Origin: Marinobacterium rhizophilum
GTDB taxonomy: Bacteria > Pseudomonadota > Gammaproteobacteria > Pseudomonadales > Balneatricaceae
Assembly: GCF_024397915.1 (NCBI RefSeq)
Contig: NZ_CP073347.1
Span: 3,782,001 to 3,846,000, forward strand
Length of the DNA stretch: 64,000 nucleotides
Direction of reading: 5' to 3'
Within the stretch, counting starts at the first letter, position 1, and each line of letters starts with the position of its first letter. Positions 47,531 through 56,027 of the stretch are shown here, piece after piece. The notes below the pieces were generated by a model. That model searched no databases. It saw only the letters and a list, made by a program, of their open reading frames with translations, and had not been told where the DNA came from. A program made the position numbers and the translations under genes.

Positions 47531-49990
47531 TCAGCTGGCCTTGAGCAGGCTGTAGCAGCGCGCCTGGTCCAGCGGTTTTCGAATCAGCGCACCTATGCCG
47601 GTAAAAAGCAGCGCCGACAGCGGAGGCAGCACCAGCCAGTTCAGCGGATGCAGCGTCAGGGGAATCTGCAGCACCCGGGCATGAATCAGCCAGAGAATGG
47701 CTTCGCAGGCCAGGGCCGCCAGAGCGCCACAAATCAGGCCGAGCCAGAGCAGTTCGAGCAGGTCGAGCTGGCGACTCTGGGCTGGCGTGGCACCCAATGT
47801 CTGCAACAGGGCGCTTTCATAGCGGCGTCGTTCCAGTTCCTGCATCAGCGTGACCACCAGCAGCAAAAGGCCGGCGAACAGTGTCAGCAGCAGGATCATG
47901 CTGGAACTGTCCACCAGCTTTTCGATCAGTGCCTGGGCCTGGTTGAGCAGTTGATCGATGTCGATCAGGGTCAGGGTCGGAAACTGCTGTAACAGCGTGC
48001 GGGCAAGCGTGCGCTGGTCGTCCTCCAGCCGCAGGGCGGTGATAAAGGTCGCCGGCAGGTTGTCCAGCGCGCCGGGCGAAAAAATCACGTAGAAGTTGGG
48101 TGTGAATGACTCCCACTGTACTGCACGAATATTGCTGACCCGTGCCTCGAGCAGCTGGCTGCCGATCTGGAAACCGAGACTGTCGCCAGTGCTGATTCCC
48201 AGGGCCTCGGCCAGGTCCTGTTCCACCGAAATCTGTGGTTCGGATGGCGTGCCCTGCCACCAGCTGCCACTGAGCAGACTGTTGTTGGTGGGCATCTGTT
48301 CGGCCCAGGTCAGGTTCAGCTCGCGTCGCAGCGCATTGTGTCGGCGTTGCTCCTCCGTCAGCGGTGCTTCGGCCAGGGGGGCACCGTTCAGGCTGCTGAT
48401 GCGACCGCGGATCATGGGGTACAGGGCCGGGCTCAGTTCATTGTCGGCGAACAGCTGGTCCAGCGGCTCCTTTTCCCAGGGCTGGATATTGATCAGGAAG
48501 TAGTTGGGCGTATCCGGCGGGAACTGGGTACGCCACTGTTGCAGCATGTCGCCGCGGGCAATGATCAGGGTCGCCAGCAGGGTCAGCAGCAGTGTCATGG
48601 TGGCGGCCTGCAGGCGGTGCCACTTGCGTTGCTGGCGGATACGCAGGATCAGCAGGCTGCCAAGGCGCATGCGGTGGCGCAAGCCCGCGGCCAGGCGTTG
48701 CAGCAACGTCTGGGCGAGCCAGCCGACCGCCAGGCCGCTGAGGGTCAGGGCGCCGAGCAGCATCAGGGCCAGGGTAAAGGACTCGATGTAAAGGCCCATC
48801 AGTGCCGCCAGCATGACCAGCCCCAGCAGCTGGAACAGGCGCGGGCGCAGCCCCGTGGGCAGGCTGGTTTCACGAAAGAGCGCGACCACCGAAACCTGGC
48901 TCAGGCGATAAAAGGCCGGCAGTCCCAGAGTCGTCAGCAACAGCAGGCCGATCAGGGCACCACTGGCCATGGCACCGACGCCCGCCTGGGGCACGGGCTG
49001 TGGCAGCAGGTCACCGAGCAGCTGCACCAGCAGGTGCTGCAGCCCAAAGCCCAGGGCCGTGCCGAGCAGGGCGCAGAGCATCCAGCCAAACAGCAGCTGG
49101 TAGCCATAGAGCAGCAGTAGCTGGCGGCTTTCCAGCCCCAGGCTCAGCAGCAACGCGGCCCGGGAATGCTGCGCGGCATTGTAGCGGCGCAGGCTCAGGG
49201 TAATAGTCAGGGCTCCGAGCAGCAGTGCAAACAGGGCGCTGAGGCGCAGGTAGAGTTCGGCGTTGCGCAGCGCCCGCCCGGTCATGGGTTGATCCGCCTG
49301 CAGCGAAAAGAGTCGCTCGTCGGGCCCCAGGTTCGCCCGCAGCTGTTCTTCCAGTACTGCGACTGCCTCGGCAGGCCCGGCAAACAGCTGGCGGTATTGC
49401 ACCCGGCTACCCGGTGCGATTACGCCGGTGGCATCCAGCGCATCGGCCCGCATGATGAGCCCGGGGCTGAAGCTGCGAAAGCCGCTGCCCCGGTCCGGCG
49501 AGCTGATCAAGCGATGGCTGAGGCGAAACGTGCTGTAGCCCAGCTGTACGGTATCGCCGGGTTGCAGCTGCAGCATTTCGAATATGCGTGGCTCCGCCCA
49601 GGCGGTGCCGGGCTCGGGGATGCCCGGGTGCTGCGCAGGCTCCGTGACGATAGCGCCTCGCAGCGGGTAGGGGTCGGTGACAGCCCGCACCGACACCAGC
49701 ATCATTTCGTCGCCGGCTTCGAGCATGGTAGGGAACTGTGCCACCTGGCTGCTGCGAATATCTCCCTGTGCTGACAGTGCCACCGGTGCTTCGGCGCGCA
49801 GTACCAGGTCGGCTCCCAGTAGCTCGGCGGTACGTCGGCTGAGGCTTTGTTCCAGCCGGTCGCCCAGCTGGGTCAGTAGCGAAATCAGTGTGATGGCCAC
49901 CAGCAGGGCTGCCAGCAGGGCACGCCATTCCGGGCTGCGCAGGCTACTGCCGGCCTGCTGCCGGGCGAGGCGAAAAACAGCCCGGCTCAT
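47531..49990 (-). CDS. ybbP: FtsX-family ABC transporter permease (YbbP type)
   Basis: An 819-residue permease with the double MacB/FtsX layout: a helix near 24-45, a large periplasmic domain, central membrane clusters (LFALLLGALTITLSLRRY, LLYGYQLLFGWMLCALLG, LLGLVMLAALMGLYIE), a second periplasmic domain and three C-terminal helices. It overlaps the ATPase gene by 4 bases (ATGA), so the two subunits are translationally coupled. The YbbAP system is linked to export or membrane extraction of hydrophobic compounds; the true substrate is unknown. The neighbouring divergent tesA is conserved with it in E. coli. Confidence 0.92.
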   Translation of the reverse strand: MSRAVFRLARQQAGSSLRSPEWRALLAALLVAITLISLLTQLGDRLEQSLSRRTAELLGADLVLRAEAPVALSAQGDIRSSQVAQFPTMLEAGDEMMLVSVRAVTDPYPLRGAIVTEPAQHPGIPEPGTAWAEPRIFEMLQLQPGDTVQLGYSTFRLSHRLISSPDRGSGFRSFSPGLIMRADALDATGVIAPGSRVQYRQLFAGPAEAVAVLEEQLRANLGPDERLFSLQADQPMTGRALRNAELYLRLSALFALLLGALTITLSLRRYNAAQHSRAALLLSLGLESRQLLLLYGYQLLFGWMLCALLGTALGFGLQHLLVQLLGDLLPQPVPQAGVGAMASGALIGLLLLTTLGLPAFYRLSQVSVVALFRETSLPTGLRPRLFQLLGLVMLAALMGLYIESFTLALMLLGALTLSGLAVGWLAQTLLQRLAAGLRHRMRLGSLLILRIRQQRKWHRLQAATMTLLLTLLATLIIARGDMLQQWRTQFPPDTPNYFLINIQPWEKEPLDQLFADNELSPALYPMIRGRISSLNGAPLAEAPLTEEQRRHNALRRELNLTWAEQMPTNNSLLSGSWWQGTPSEPQISVEQDLAEALGISTGDSLGFQIGSQLLEARVSNIRAVQWESFTPNFYVIFSPGALDNLPATFITALRLEDDQRTLARTLLQQFPTLTLIDIDQLLNQAQALIEKLVDSSSMILLLTLFAGLLLLVVTLMQELERRRYESALLQTLGATPAQSRQLDLLELLWLGLICGALAALACEAILWLIHARVLQIPLTLHPLNWLVLPPLSALLFTGIGALIRKPLDQARCYSLLKAS

Positions 49991-50685
49991 TGCAGGGCCT
50001 CCAGTAGCTGACCCTGGCGTAACTGCAGGCGGCGCGAGCAGCGACTTGCCAGCTGGCTGTCATGGGTAATCAGGATCAGGGTGGTATGTTGCTGGGCATT
50101 GAGTCCAAACAACTGCTCGACGATGCTGGCGCCGGTTTCGCTATCCAGGTTGCCGGTGGGCTCATCGGCAAAAAGAATAGCGGGCCGGGTGGCGAAGGCG
50201 CGGGCAATGGCGACGCGCTGTTGCTCGCCGCCGGACAGCTGTCCCGGCAGGTGCTCGGCCCGGCTCGCCAGTCCCACCTGGGCCAGCCAGTGCCGGGCCT
50301 GCTGCTCGCTGTCGGTTTCGCCGCGGATTTCCAGCGGCAGGCGCACGTTGTCCAGCGCACTGAGCTCCGGCAGCAGGTGAAATGACTGAAACACGAAACT
50401 GACCGAGCGGGCGCGCAGGCGGGCACGGGCGGTCTCGTCGAGCTCGGCCAGATTCTTGCTGGCCAGCCGGATAATGCCGGCTGTCGGCTGATCCAGCCCG
50501 GCCAGCATGCTCAGCAGGGTTGACTTGCCCGCGCCGGACGGGCCAATAATGGCAACACTTTCACCGCGGCGAACCTCAAGGTTAAGGTTTTCGAACAGTT
50601 GCAGTTCGCCGCTTTGGGTGTGGAATTTTTTGCTGACCGTGTGAGCCGAAACGACAACTTGATCTGATGATTCTGGAGAGTCCAT
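49987..50685 (-). CDS. ybbA: ABC transporter ATPase (YbbA type)
   Basis: A 232-residue ATP-binding subunit of the LolD/MacB type. Walker A is GPSGAGKSTLL, the signature is LSGGEQQRVAIARA and Walker B is ILFADEPTGNLD. The ATG at 50685 shares two bases with the divergent tesA start codon (catg). It works with the FtsX-type permease encoded next. The same tesA/ybbA/ybbP order occurs in E. coli. Confidence 0.94.
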   Translation of the reverse strand: MDSPESSDQVVVSAHTVSKKFHTQSGELQLFENLNLEVRRGESVAIIGPSGAGKSTLLSMLAGLDQPTAGIIRLASKNLAELDETARARLRARSVSFVFQSFHLLPELSALDNVRLPLEIRGETDSEQQARHWLAQVGLASRAEHLPGQLSGGEQQRVAIARAFATRPAILFADEPTGNLDSETGASIVEQLFGLNAQQHTTLILITHDSQLASRCSRRLQLRQGQLLEALQ

Positions 50686-51319
50686 GTTCCGCCTGCTGCT
50701 GTTTGTCTGCGTGTTATTGATACCCGGTATCGGGGCCGCACAATCCATTCTGGTTCTGGGAGACAGTCTGTCCGCGGCCTACGGCATGCCGGTGGAGCAG
50801 GGCTGGGTGGCCCTGATGCGCCAGCGTATCGAACAGCAGTCCGCCGGTGTGGCGGTCGTCAACGCCAGCATTGGCGGTGAAACGACCCAGGGTGGCATTA
50901 CCCGTCTGCCGGCGCTGCTGGAGCAGCATGAACCGGATATCCTGATCCTGGAGCTGGGCGCCAATGATGGCCTGCGGGGCACGCCCCTGCCCGTCATTCG
51001 GCAGAACCTGAGCCGGCTGATCAGCCTGGGGCAGGAGGCCGGCGCGCGGGTGTTACTGCTGGGAATCCGTTTGCCGCCCAACTATGGTCCTCGCTACAGT
51101 GAGGGTTTCTATTCTATCTTCGCAGAGTTGTCTGAGTCCGAACAGGTCGCACGAGTTCCCTTTCTGATGGAAGGTGTGGCGCTGGACCGCAGCCTGATGC
51201 AGGACGATGGTCTGCATCCCAATAGCGCGGCCCAGCCCAGAATGCTTGAAAACGTCTGGACCCAGCTGCAGGCGCTGTTGTCGGCGCCGCCTGCCCGGAC
51301 GGTAACAGAGGCCGGCTGA
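50684..51319 (+). CDS. tesA: Acyl-CoA thioesterase I/lysophospholipase L1/arylesterase TesA
   Basis: A 211-residue SGNH hydrolase with a signal peptide (LLLFVCVLLIPGIGAAQ). Block I is ILVLGDSLSAAYGM with the nucleophile serine, block III is LELGANDGLRG, and block V is DDGLHPN with the catalytic Asp and His. It hydrolyses acyl thioesters and esters in the periplasm. Its ribosome site GGAG lies inside the ybbA coding sequence because the divergent starts overlap. A terminator follows. Confidence 0.95.
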   Translation: MFRLLLFVCVLLIPGIGAAQSILVLGDSLSAAYGMPVEQGWVALMRQRIEQQSAGVAVVNASIGGETTQGGITRLPALLEQHEPDILILELGANDGLRGTPLPVIRQNLSRLISLGQEAGARVLLLGIRLPPNYGPRYSEGFYSIFAELSESEQVARVPFLMEGVALDRSLMQDDGLHPNSAAQPRMLENVWTQLQALLSAPPARTVTEAG

Positions 51320-51342
51320 GGCCGGCGGGTATCGTCGGCGCA

Positions 51343-51370
51343 CAAAAAAAGCACCCGAAGGTGCTTTTTT
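51343..51370. terminator. Terminator between tesA and sodB
   Basis: aaaaaaagcacc-cgaa-ggtgctttttt, a short stem with long A- and T-runs, usable from both converging genes. Confidence 0.9.
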
Positions 51371-51384
51371 CAATCGGGGTTTGC

Positions 51385-51969
51385 TTAGCCTGCCAGGTTG
51401 GCGTTGGCGAAGTCCCAGTTTACCAGGGCCCAGAAACCTTTCAGGTAGTCAGGACGCAGGTTGCGGTAATCGATGTAGTAGGCGTGTTCCCACAGGTCGA
51501 CGGTCAGCAGTGCGGTCTGGCCGGAAGTCATCGGCGTGCCAGCGTTGCTGGTGTTGACGATGTCCAGGGAACCGTCGGCGTTCTTCACCAGCCAGGTCCA
51601 GGAGGAACCGAAGTTGTTGACGGCCTTGTCGTTGAACTCGGCCTGGAAGGCTTCAAAGGTGCCCCACTTGGCGTTGATCGCGTCGGCGATGGCACCTGAG
51701 GGCGCGCCGCCACCGTTGGGGGACAGGCTGTTCCAGTAGAAGGTGTGGTTCCAGATTTGCGCGGCGTTGTTGAAAACAGGGCCGGCCGGAGCGGCCATGA
51801 TGACCTCTTCCAGAGTCTTGCCTTCGTATTCGGTGCCCGGGACCAGACCGTTCAGCTTGACCACATAGGTGTTGTGGTGTTTGCCGTGGTGGAAGTCCAG
51901 TGTTTCCGCAGAGATGTGCGGCAGCAGAGCGTCTTTGGCGAAAGGCAGCGGTGGTAGTTCAAAGCTCAT
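51385..51969 (-). CDS. sodB: Iron superoxide dismutase
   Basis: A 194-residue Fe-type SOD. AAQIWNHTFYWNSL carries a metal-ligand His and the Gln position typical of iron enzymes; FGSSWTWLVKN and the signature DLWEHAYYIDYRN supply the remaining ligands. It removes cytoplasmic superoxide. The protein has no signal peptide. Length equals that of E. coli SodB (193). Confidence 0.96.
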   Translation of the reverse strand: MSFELPPLPFAKDALLPHISAETLDFHHGKHHNTYVVKLNGLVPGTEYEGKTLEEVIMAAPAGPVFNNAAQIWNHTFYWNSLSPNGGGAPSGAIADAINAKWGTFEAFQAEFNDKAVNNFGSSWTWLVKNADGSLDIVNTSNAGTPMTSGQTALLTVDLWEHAYYIDYRNLRPDYLKGFWALVNWDFANANLAG

Positions 51970-52143
51970 GAGATTTCCCTTTTTTGTAGGTCGACAGGTT
52001 CAGCATAAAACTCGGTTTGTCGATTCCGTGGGTTCGACAGACGAGAGACTATAACACCGTTAAAGCGCCTTTTCATGGCACAGGATGCAGGGTTTTTCAA
52101 TCGCCCTTTGGGGCGTTCCCGCGAGGCTCGGGCCGGCCTGGAC

Positions 52144-52713
52144 TCAGTCGGTTGCCGACACTGAGCCGGCTTCCAGTTCCAGCCGGGTGCGCGCCATGTA
52201 GAGCGCGGCGATTGCCCGCCCTTCGCTGAAGTCCTCGCGCTGTACCAGGGCTTCCAGCTCGGACAGCGGCCAGTGTACCGGGTCCAGGGGCTCGGGTTCG
52301 TCGCCTTCCAGCTGGCTGGGGTAGAGATCCCGGGCCAGCAGGACTGTCATTCGGTGCCCCATATAGTTGGGGGCGCTGGTCATCTCTTTCAAGCGTTCCA
52401 GTTTGCGACTGCCAAAGCCGGCCTCTTCCTGCAACTCGCGATGGGCAGCCTGCTCGGCGTTCTCGCCCGGATCGATGAGCCCCTTGGGCAGGGTGAGGGG
52501 GTATTCATCGAGCCCGGCGGCGTACTCGCGGATCAGGACCACATCGCCATTGGCCAGAATCGGCACGATCATAACGGCGCCGCGACCGCGCGTGGCCAGG
52601 CGCTCATAGCTGCGTTCAACGCCGTTGGAGAAGCGCAGTTCCAGCGCCTCAACATGAAACAGGCGGCTGCGTGCAACGCTGGTTACCTTCAATATCTGTG
52701 GCTTTACGGGCAT
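52144..52713 (-). CDS. nudE: ADP compounds hydrolase NudE
   Basis: A 189-residue Nudix hydrolase. The Nudix box begins at GLIDPGENAEQAAHRELQEE and ends with AGFGS. The N-terminal LKVTSVARSRLFHVEALELRF and the region AAGLDEYPLTLPKG are typical of NudE, which splits ADP-ribose, NADH and Ap3A. It is divergent from yrfG with a 49-bp gap, the same pairing seen in E. coli and Pseudomonas. Confidence 0.94.
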   Translation of the reverse strand: MPVKPQILKVTSVARSRLFHVEALELRFSNGVERSYERLATRGRGAVMIVPILANGDVVLIREYAAGLDEYPLTLPKGLIDPGENAEQAAHRELQEEAGFGSRKLERLKEMTSAPNYMGHRMTVLLARDLYPSQLEGDEPEPLDPVHWPLSELEALVQREDFSEGRAIAALYMARTRLELEAGSVSATD

Positions 52714-52762
52714 ACTGATTGCGTACCTGAAACTGAATTCTGACCTGACCCCGGACGATCAA

Positions 52763-53434
52763 ATGCTGGACTGGCGCGCCGTCGATACTGTTCTGCTCGA
52801 TATGGATGGAACCCTGCTGGACCTCCATTTCGATTCCTACTTCTGGCTTGAGCATCTGCCGTTGCGCTATGCGCAACTGCGCCAGCTCGAGCCCGCAGAC
52901 GCCCGGGAGTGGCTGCATCAGCGTATCACACAGGAGCAGGGCACGCTCAACTGGTATTGCCTGGATTACTGGTCCGAGCAGCTGGGCGTCGATATTACGG
53001 CGCTCAAGCGCGAAGTCGCCGATCGCATCGGTTTTCGGCCCCAGGTGAAGGATTTTTTGCAGCGCCTGCGCCAGCGCGGCATGCGTTCGGTGATTGTCAC
53101 CAATGCCCATCGGGACAGCCTGAATATCAAGCTGCAGCTGACCGGCCTCGATGCGCTGGTCGACGGGATTGTCAGTTCCCACGATTTCCGCCTGCCCAAG
53201 GAGGATATCGAGTTCTGGACGCAACTGCAGGCGGTGGAGCCCTTTGACCCGGCGCGCACGCTGCTGGTGGATGACAGCCTGGCGGTACTGCGTTCGGCGC
53301 AGCGTTACGGCATCGCTCACCTGCTGTCCATTGTCCAGCCGGACAGCCAGGCACCGGCCCGCAACATCGATGAATTCCGGGCCATCGATCAGTTTGATGA
53401 ACTATTCAAAGGGGGTGACCAGCACAATGAGTGA
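52763..53434 (+). CDS. yrfG: GMP/IMP nucleotidase YrfG (HAD family)
   Basis: A 223-residue HAD phosphatase. Motif I is LLDMDGTLLDL, motif II is VIVTNAH, the conserved Lys lies in RLPKEDIEFW and motif IV is LLVDDSLAVL. The family dephosphorylates purine nucleotides. It overlaps hslR by 8 bases, so the two are co-translated. Confidence 0.93.
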   Translation: MLDWRAVDTVLLDMDGTLLDLHFDSYFWLEHLPLRYAQLRQLEPADAREWLHQRITQEQGTLNWYCLDYWSEQLGVDITALKREVADRIGFRPQVKDFLQRLRQRGMRSVIVTNAHRDSLNIKLQLTGLDALVDGIVSSHDFRLPKEDIEFWTQLQAVEPFDPARTLLVDDSLAVLRSAQRYGIAHLLSIVQPDSQAPARNIDEFRAIDQFDELFKGGDQHNE

Positions 53435-53828
53435 TACCCAGGAGCACAGGGTGCGGCTCGACAAGTGGCTCTGGGCGGCACGATTTTACCGTACCAGGGC
53501 CACCGCCAAGGACATGATCGAGGGTGGCAAGGTGCACTACAACGGCCAGCGCAGCAAGTGCAGCAAGCTGGTTGAAGTGGGCGCCATGCTGCAGATTCGC
53601 CAGGGGATGGATATCAAGGAAATCGAAATATTGCAGCTGTCCGATCAGCGCCGCGGCGCCCCCGAGGCGCAGCAGCTCTATCGTGAAACGCCCGAGAGCA
53701 TTGCCAAGCGTGAAAAACTGGCGGCCGACCGCAAGCTCAATGGCGGCAGCAGCCTGAATCCGCGCCACCAGCTCAACAAGAAGGACCGGCGCCAGATTCG
53801 CAGCTTTAAGGAACGTCAGGCTGAATGA
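53427..53828 (+). CDS. hslR: Heat-shock ribosome-associated protein HslR (S4 domain)
   Basis: A 133-residue RNA-binding protein. The S4 domain VRLDKWLWAARFYRTRATAKDMIEGGKV is at the N-terminus, followed by a basic tail (RHQLNKKDRRQIRSFKER). Hsp15/HslR rescues stalled 50S subunits carrying peptidyl-tRNA. ATG at 53427 lies within the end of yrfG. The last 13 bases overlap the 3-prime end of the PAP2 gene on the other strand. Confidence 0.95.
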   Translation: MSDTQEHRVRLDKWLWAARFYRTRATAKDMIEGGKVHYNGQRSKCSKLVEVGAMLQIRQGMDIKEIEILQLSDQRRGAPEAQQLYRETPESIAKREKLAADRKLNGGSSLNPRHQLNKKDRRQIRSFKERQAE

Positions 53829-54613
53829 TTGGCCGCAAAGAACGGTAGTCGGCCGATGCCGGGCAAACGCGCCAGCTGTTCGAACAGCGGTGCGCACAGA
53901 TGCATCAGCCTGATTGCGAGCCAGGCGCATAGCGGGCTGTAAAACGCCCAGGCCAGGGCAACCAGCGCCGTAAATAGACCACCAACGTAGTTGTCGCTGA
54001 ACCAGTGGGCACCACCGACCATGCGCGGCAGGGTAAAGGCCGCTGCGGTCAGCAGGGCCAGCACCGAGGCCAGGCTGCGGCGGCTCAGCATGATGAAGCC
54101 GGCCCAGAGCAGCAGGATGGCGGCATGATCACCCGGGAAGCTTGCTTTGGATGCATCCTTGGCATCTATGTGCGGTGCCAGCTCGCTCAGGCGGTAAACC
54201 GGCTCCAGCACCAGTGAGGGGCTCAGTCCCGCCAGCTGGAACAGGTCCGTCACTTCGTGCAGCAGCTGGCGCAGAACCAGGGCGATGAACAGCAGGGCAA
54301 AGAAGCCGACCAGTGCCTGCTGTAGCTGTTCGCGCTTAAAACCCAGGCCCGGGAACGTCAGTGACAGCAGAATCAGGATACCCGGCAGCAGGTCTGCCTC
54401 CCGCACGTTCATCCAGGCCCAGAAGCTCGCCTGGGCATCACTCTGGGCGACCAGTGCGTTCAGACAGTAGAAAATGCTAGTGTCCAGCTGGCGCCACAGC
54501 TCCTTCGTGGCCGGCAGCGTGAAGCTCAGCAGCAGCGCGGCGGCACACAGGTGCAGGGTAATCAGCGGTTTCAGCTTCCAGGTCCCTGGAAAAATGGAGA
54601 TCTCGCGGTGCAT
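53816..54613 (-). CDS. PAP2-family membrane phosphatase
   Basis: A 265-residue protein with about six hydrophobic segments. The acid-phosphatase motifs are SFPGDHAAI (motif 2) and PRMVGGAHWFSDNYVGG (motif 3, with the nucleophile His and its Asp); motif 1 with its Lys is less clear in DAKDASKA. Such enzymes remove phosphate from lipid phosphates such as phosphatidate or undecaprenyl diphosphate. Start at 54613 has GGAACC upstream. The gene ends inside hslR, 13 bases overlapping tail to tail. The palindromic element lies upstream. Confidence 0.86.
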   Translation of the reverse strand: MHREISIFPGTWKLKPLITLHLCAAALLLSFTLPATKELWRQLDTSIFYCLNALVAQSDAQASFWAWMNVREADLLPGILILLSLTFPGLGFKREQLQQALVGFFALLFIALVLRQLLHEVTDLFQLAGLSPSLVLEPVYRLSELAPHIDAKDASKASFPGDHAAILLLWAGFIMLSRRSLASVLALLTAAAFTLPRMVGGAHWFSDNYVGGLFTALVALAWAFYSPLCAWLAIRLMHLCAPLFEQLARLPGIGRLPFFAANHSA

Positions 54614-54679
54614 GCTGGGTTCCGATTCGGTTGTGATAAAATGCGCCGAAATGGTAACACCGAGGCCCGTGGTCACTCT

Positions 54680-54844
54680 AGCAGCTTGCCGGACTTAACA
54701 CTGATCTACTGCGAAAACGCCGATTTTGGTCATTTTGCCTACTCTTTTCCGTTGAATAGAACCACTATTCGCGGCAAAAGAGCTCAAAAACTGACTCAAA
54801 ACGACCATTCCCTCGCTACGATCGGTCAAGCCCGTCAGGCTGCT
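54680..54844. mobile_element. 165 bp long-palindrome MITE-like element, copy 2
   Basis: Same length and layout as copy 1 (6335-6499). Here the ends are ctagcagc and gctgctag, perfectly inverted over the outer eight bases counting the flanks. The centre gaatagaaccactattc is the loop of the long hairpin. It sits in the intergenic space between the PAP2 gene and hslO and may carry or split their promoters. Outside it, 54614-54679 and 54845-54968 show nothing else. Confidence 0.8.
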
Positions 54845-54968
54845 AGCCGGAGGTTTGAGAATAGCCGCCTGCTCGCCCCTCGCTGTTGTAACGTCTGACT
54901 AACTGCGTACTGTTATTCCCTGCCCGATTCCGTGCAAGGCTGGGTGCGCGGCGCCTGTTGCGAGATAG

Positions 54969-55847
54969 ATGCTGATGAGCAATTCCGATCAGATACAGCC
55001 TGTGCTGTTCGACAAACTTGATATTCGTGGTGTTTTGGTGGGGCTCGAGTCCAGCTATCAGCAGGTGCTGGAGCTGCACGACTATCCGCCCCTGTTGCAG
55101 ACGGTGCTGGGCGAAATGCTGGCGGCGGTGAGCCTGCTGAGCTCGACGCTGAAGTTCGAAGGCCGCCTGATCCTGCAGGCGGCTGGTGAAGGCGCGGTGC
55201 AGATGCTGATGGCGGAGTGCAATCACCAGCAGGATCTGCGGGCCATTGCCCGTTATGAGGGTGAAATCCCGCAGGAGCAGGCCTTTAACGAACTGCTGGT
55301 GAACGGACGCCTGGCGATTACCATTGAGCCTGCCGAAGGCCGGCGCTATCAGGGTGTGGTTTCACTGGAGGGCGAGACCCTGGCGCGCTGCATTGAAAGC
55401 TACTTCAGCCAGTCCGAACAGTTGCCCACCCAGGTGCATCTGGTGGCGGACGGTGAGCGTGCAGCGGGATTCCTGCTGCAGGTCATGCCAGCGGCGGGCA
55501 CGGCGGGCGAGGACTGGTCCCATATCAGCCAGTTGGGCGCTACGCTGAAATCCGAAGAGCTGCTGACGCTGGACAACGAAACCCTGCTGTATCGGCTGTT
55601 TCACGAAGAATCTTGCCGCCTTTTCGATGCGCGCCCGTTACGCTTTCATTGTGATTGCAGTCGTGAACGCAGCGGTAATGCGCTGCAGTTCATGACCCGT
55701 GAAGAGCTGCTGGCGATCGTGGCAGAAGAGGGCGCTGTTGGCGTGAGCTGTCAGTTTTGTAATGAACATCACAGCTTCGATGAAACGGATATTCTGAGCA
55801 TGTTCTCGGACAGTGCCAATGTTCCCCGCTCCGATCTGCTGCACTGA
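54969..55847 (+). CDS. hslO: Hsp33 redox-regulated chaperone
   Basis: A 292-residue chaperone activated by oxidation. The zinc-binding redox switch is complete: CDC in FHCDCSRER and CQFC in GVSCQFCNEHHSF near the C-terminus. The N-terminal part has FDKLDIRGVLVGLE and the helical linker region. It holds unfolding proteins under peroxide or bleach stress. A second ATG six bases on (54975) is an equally good start. hslO-hslR and pckA lie together as in Pseudomonas. Confidence 0.95.
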   Translation: MLMSNSDQIQPVLFDKLDIRGVLVGLESSYQQVLELHDYPPLLQTVLGEMLAAVSLLSSTLKFEGRLILQAAGEGAVQMLMAECNHQQDLRAIARYEGEIPQEQAFNELLVNGRLAITIEPAEGRRYQGVVSLEGETLARCIESYFSQSEQLPTQVHLVADGERAAGFLLQVMPAAGTAGEDWSHISQLGATLKSEELLTLDNETLLYRLFHEESCRLFDARPLRFHCDCSRERSGNALQFMTREELLAIVAEEGAVGVSCQFCNEHHSFDETDILSMFSDSANVPRSDLLH

Positions 55848-56027
55848 CGCGCCAGCCGGGGTGCGGTGCCGTTCATAGAATAGTCAATGTGTTATTTTTT
55901 GTGCGATAATGCGCCTCCCCAAATAAGTACTATAACCGCGAAAGGGGCGCGATTGGGTCTTTCATCTGCACGACAGCATCTGCTAGACAGGTAGCGTTAT
56001 TGGCGCCTATGCCAAGGGAATCCAGTA

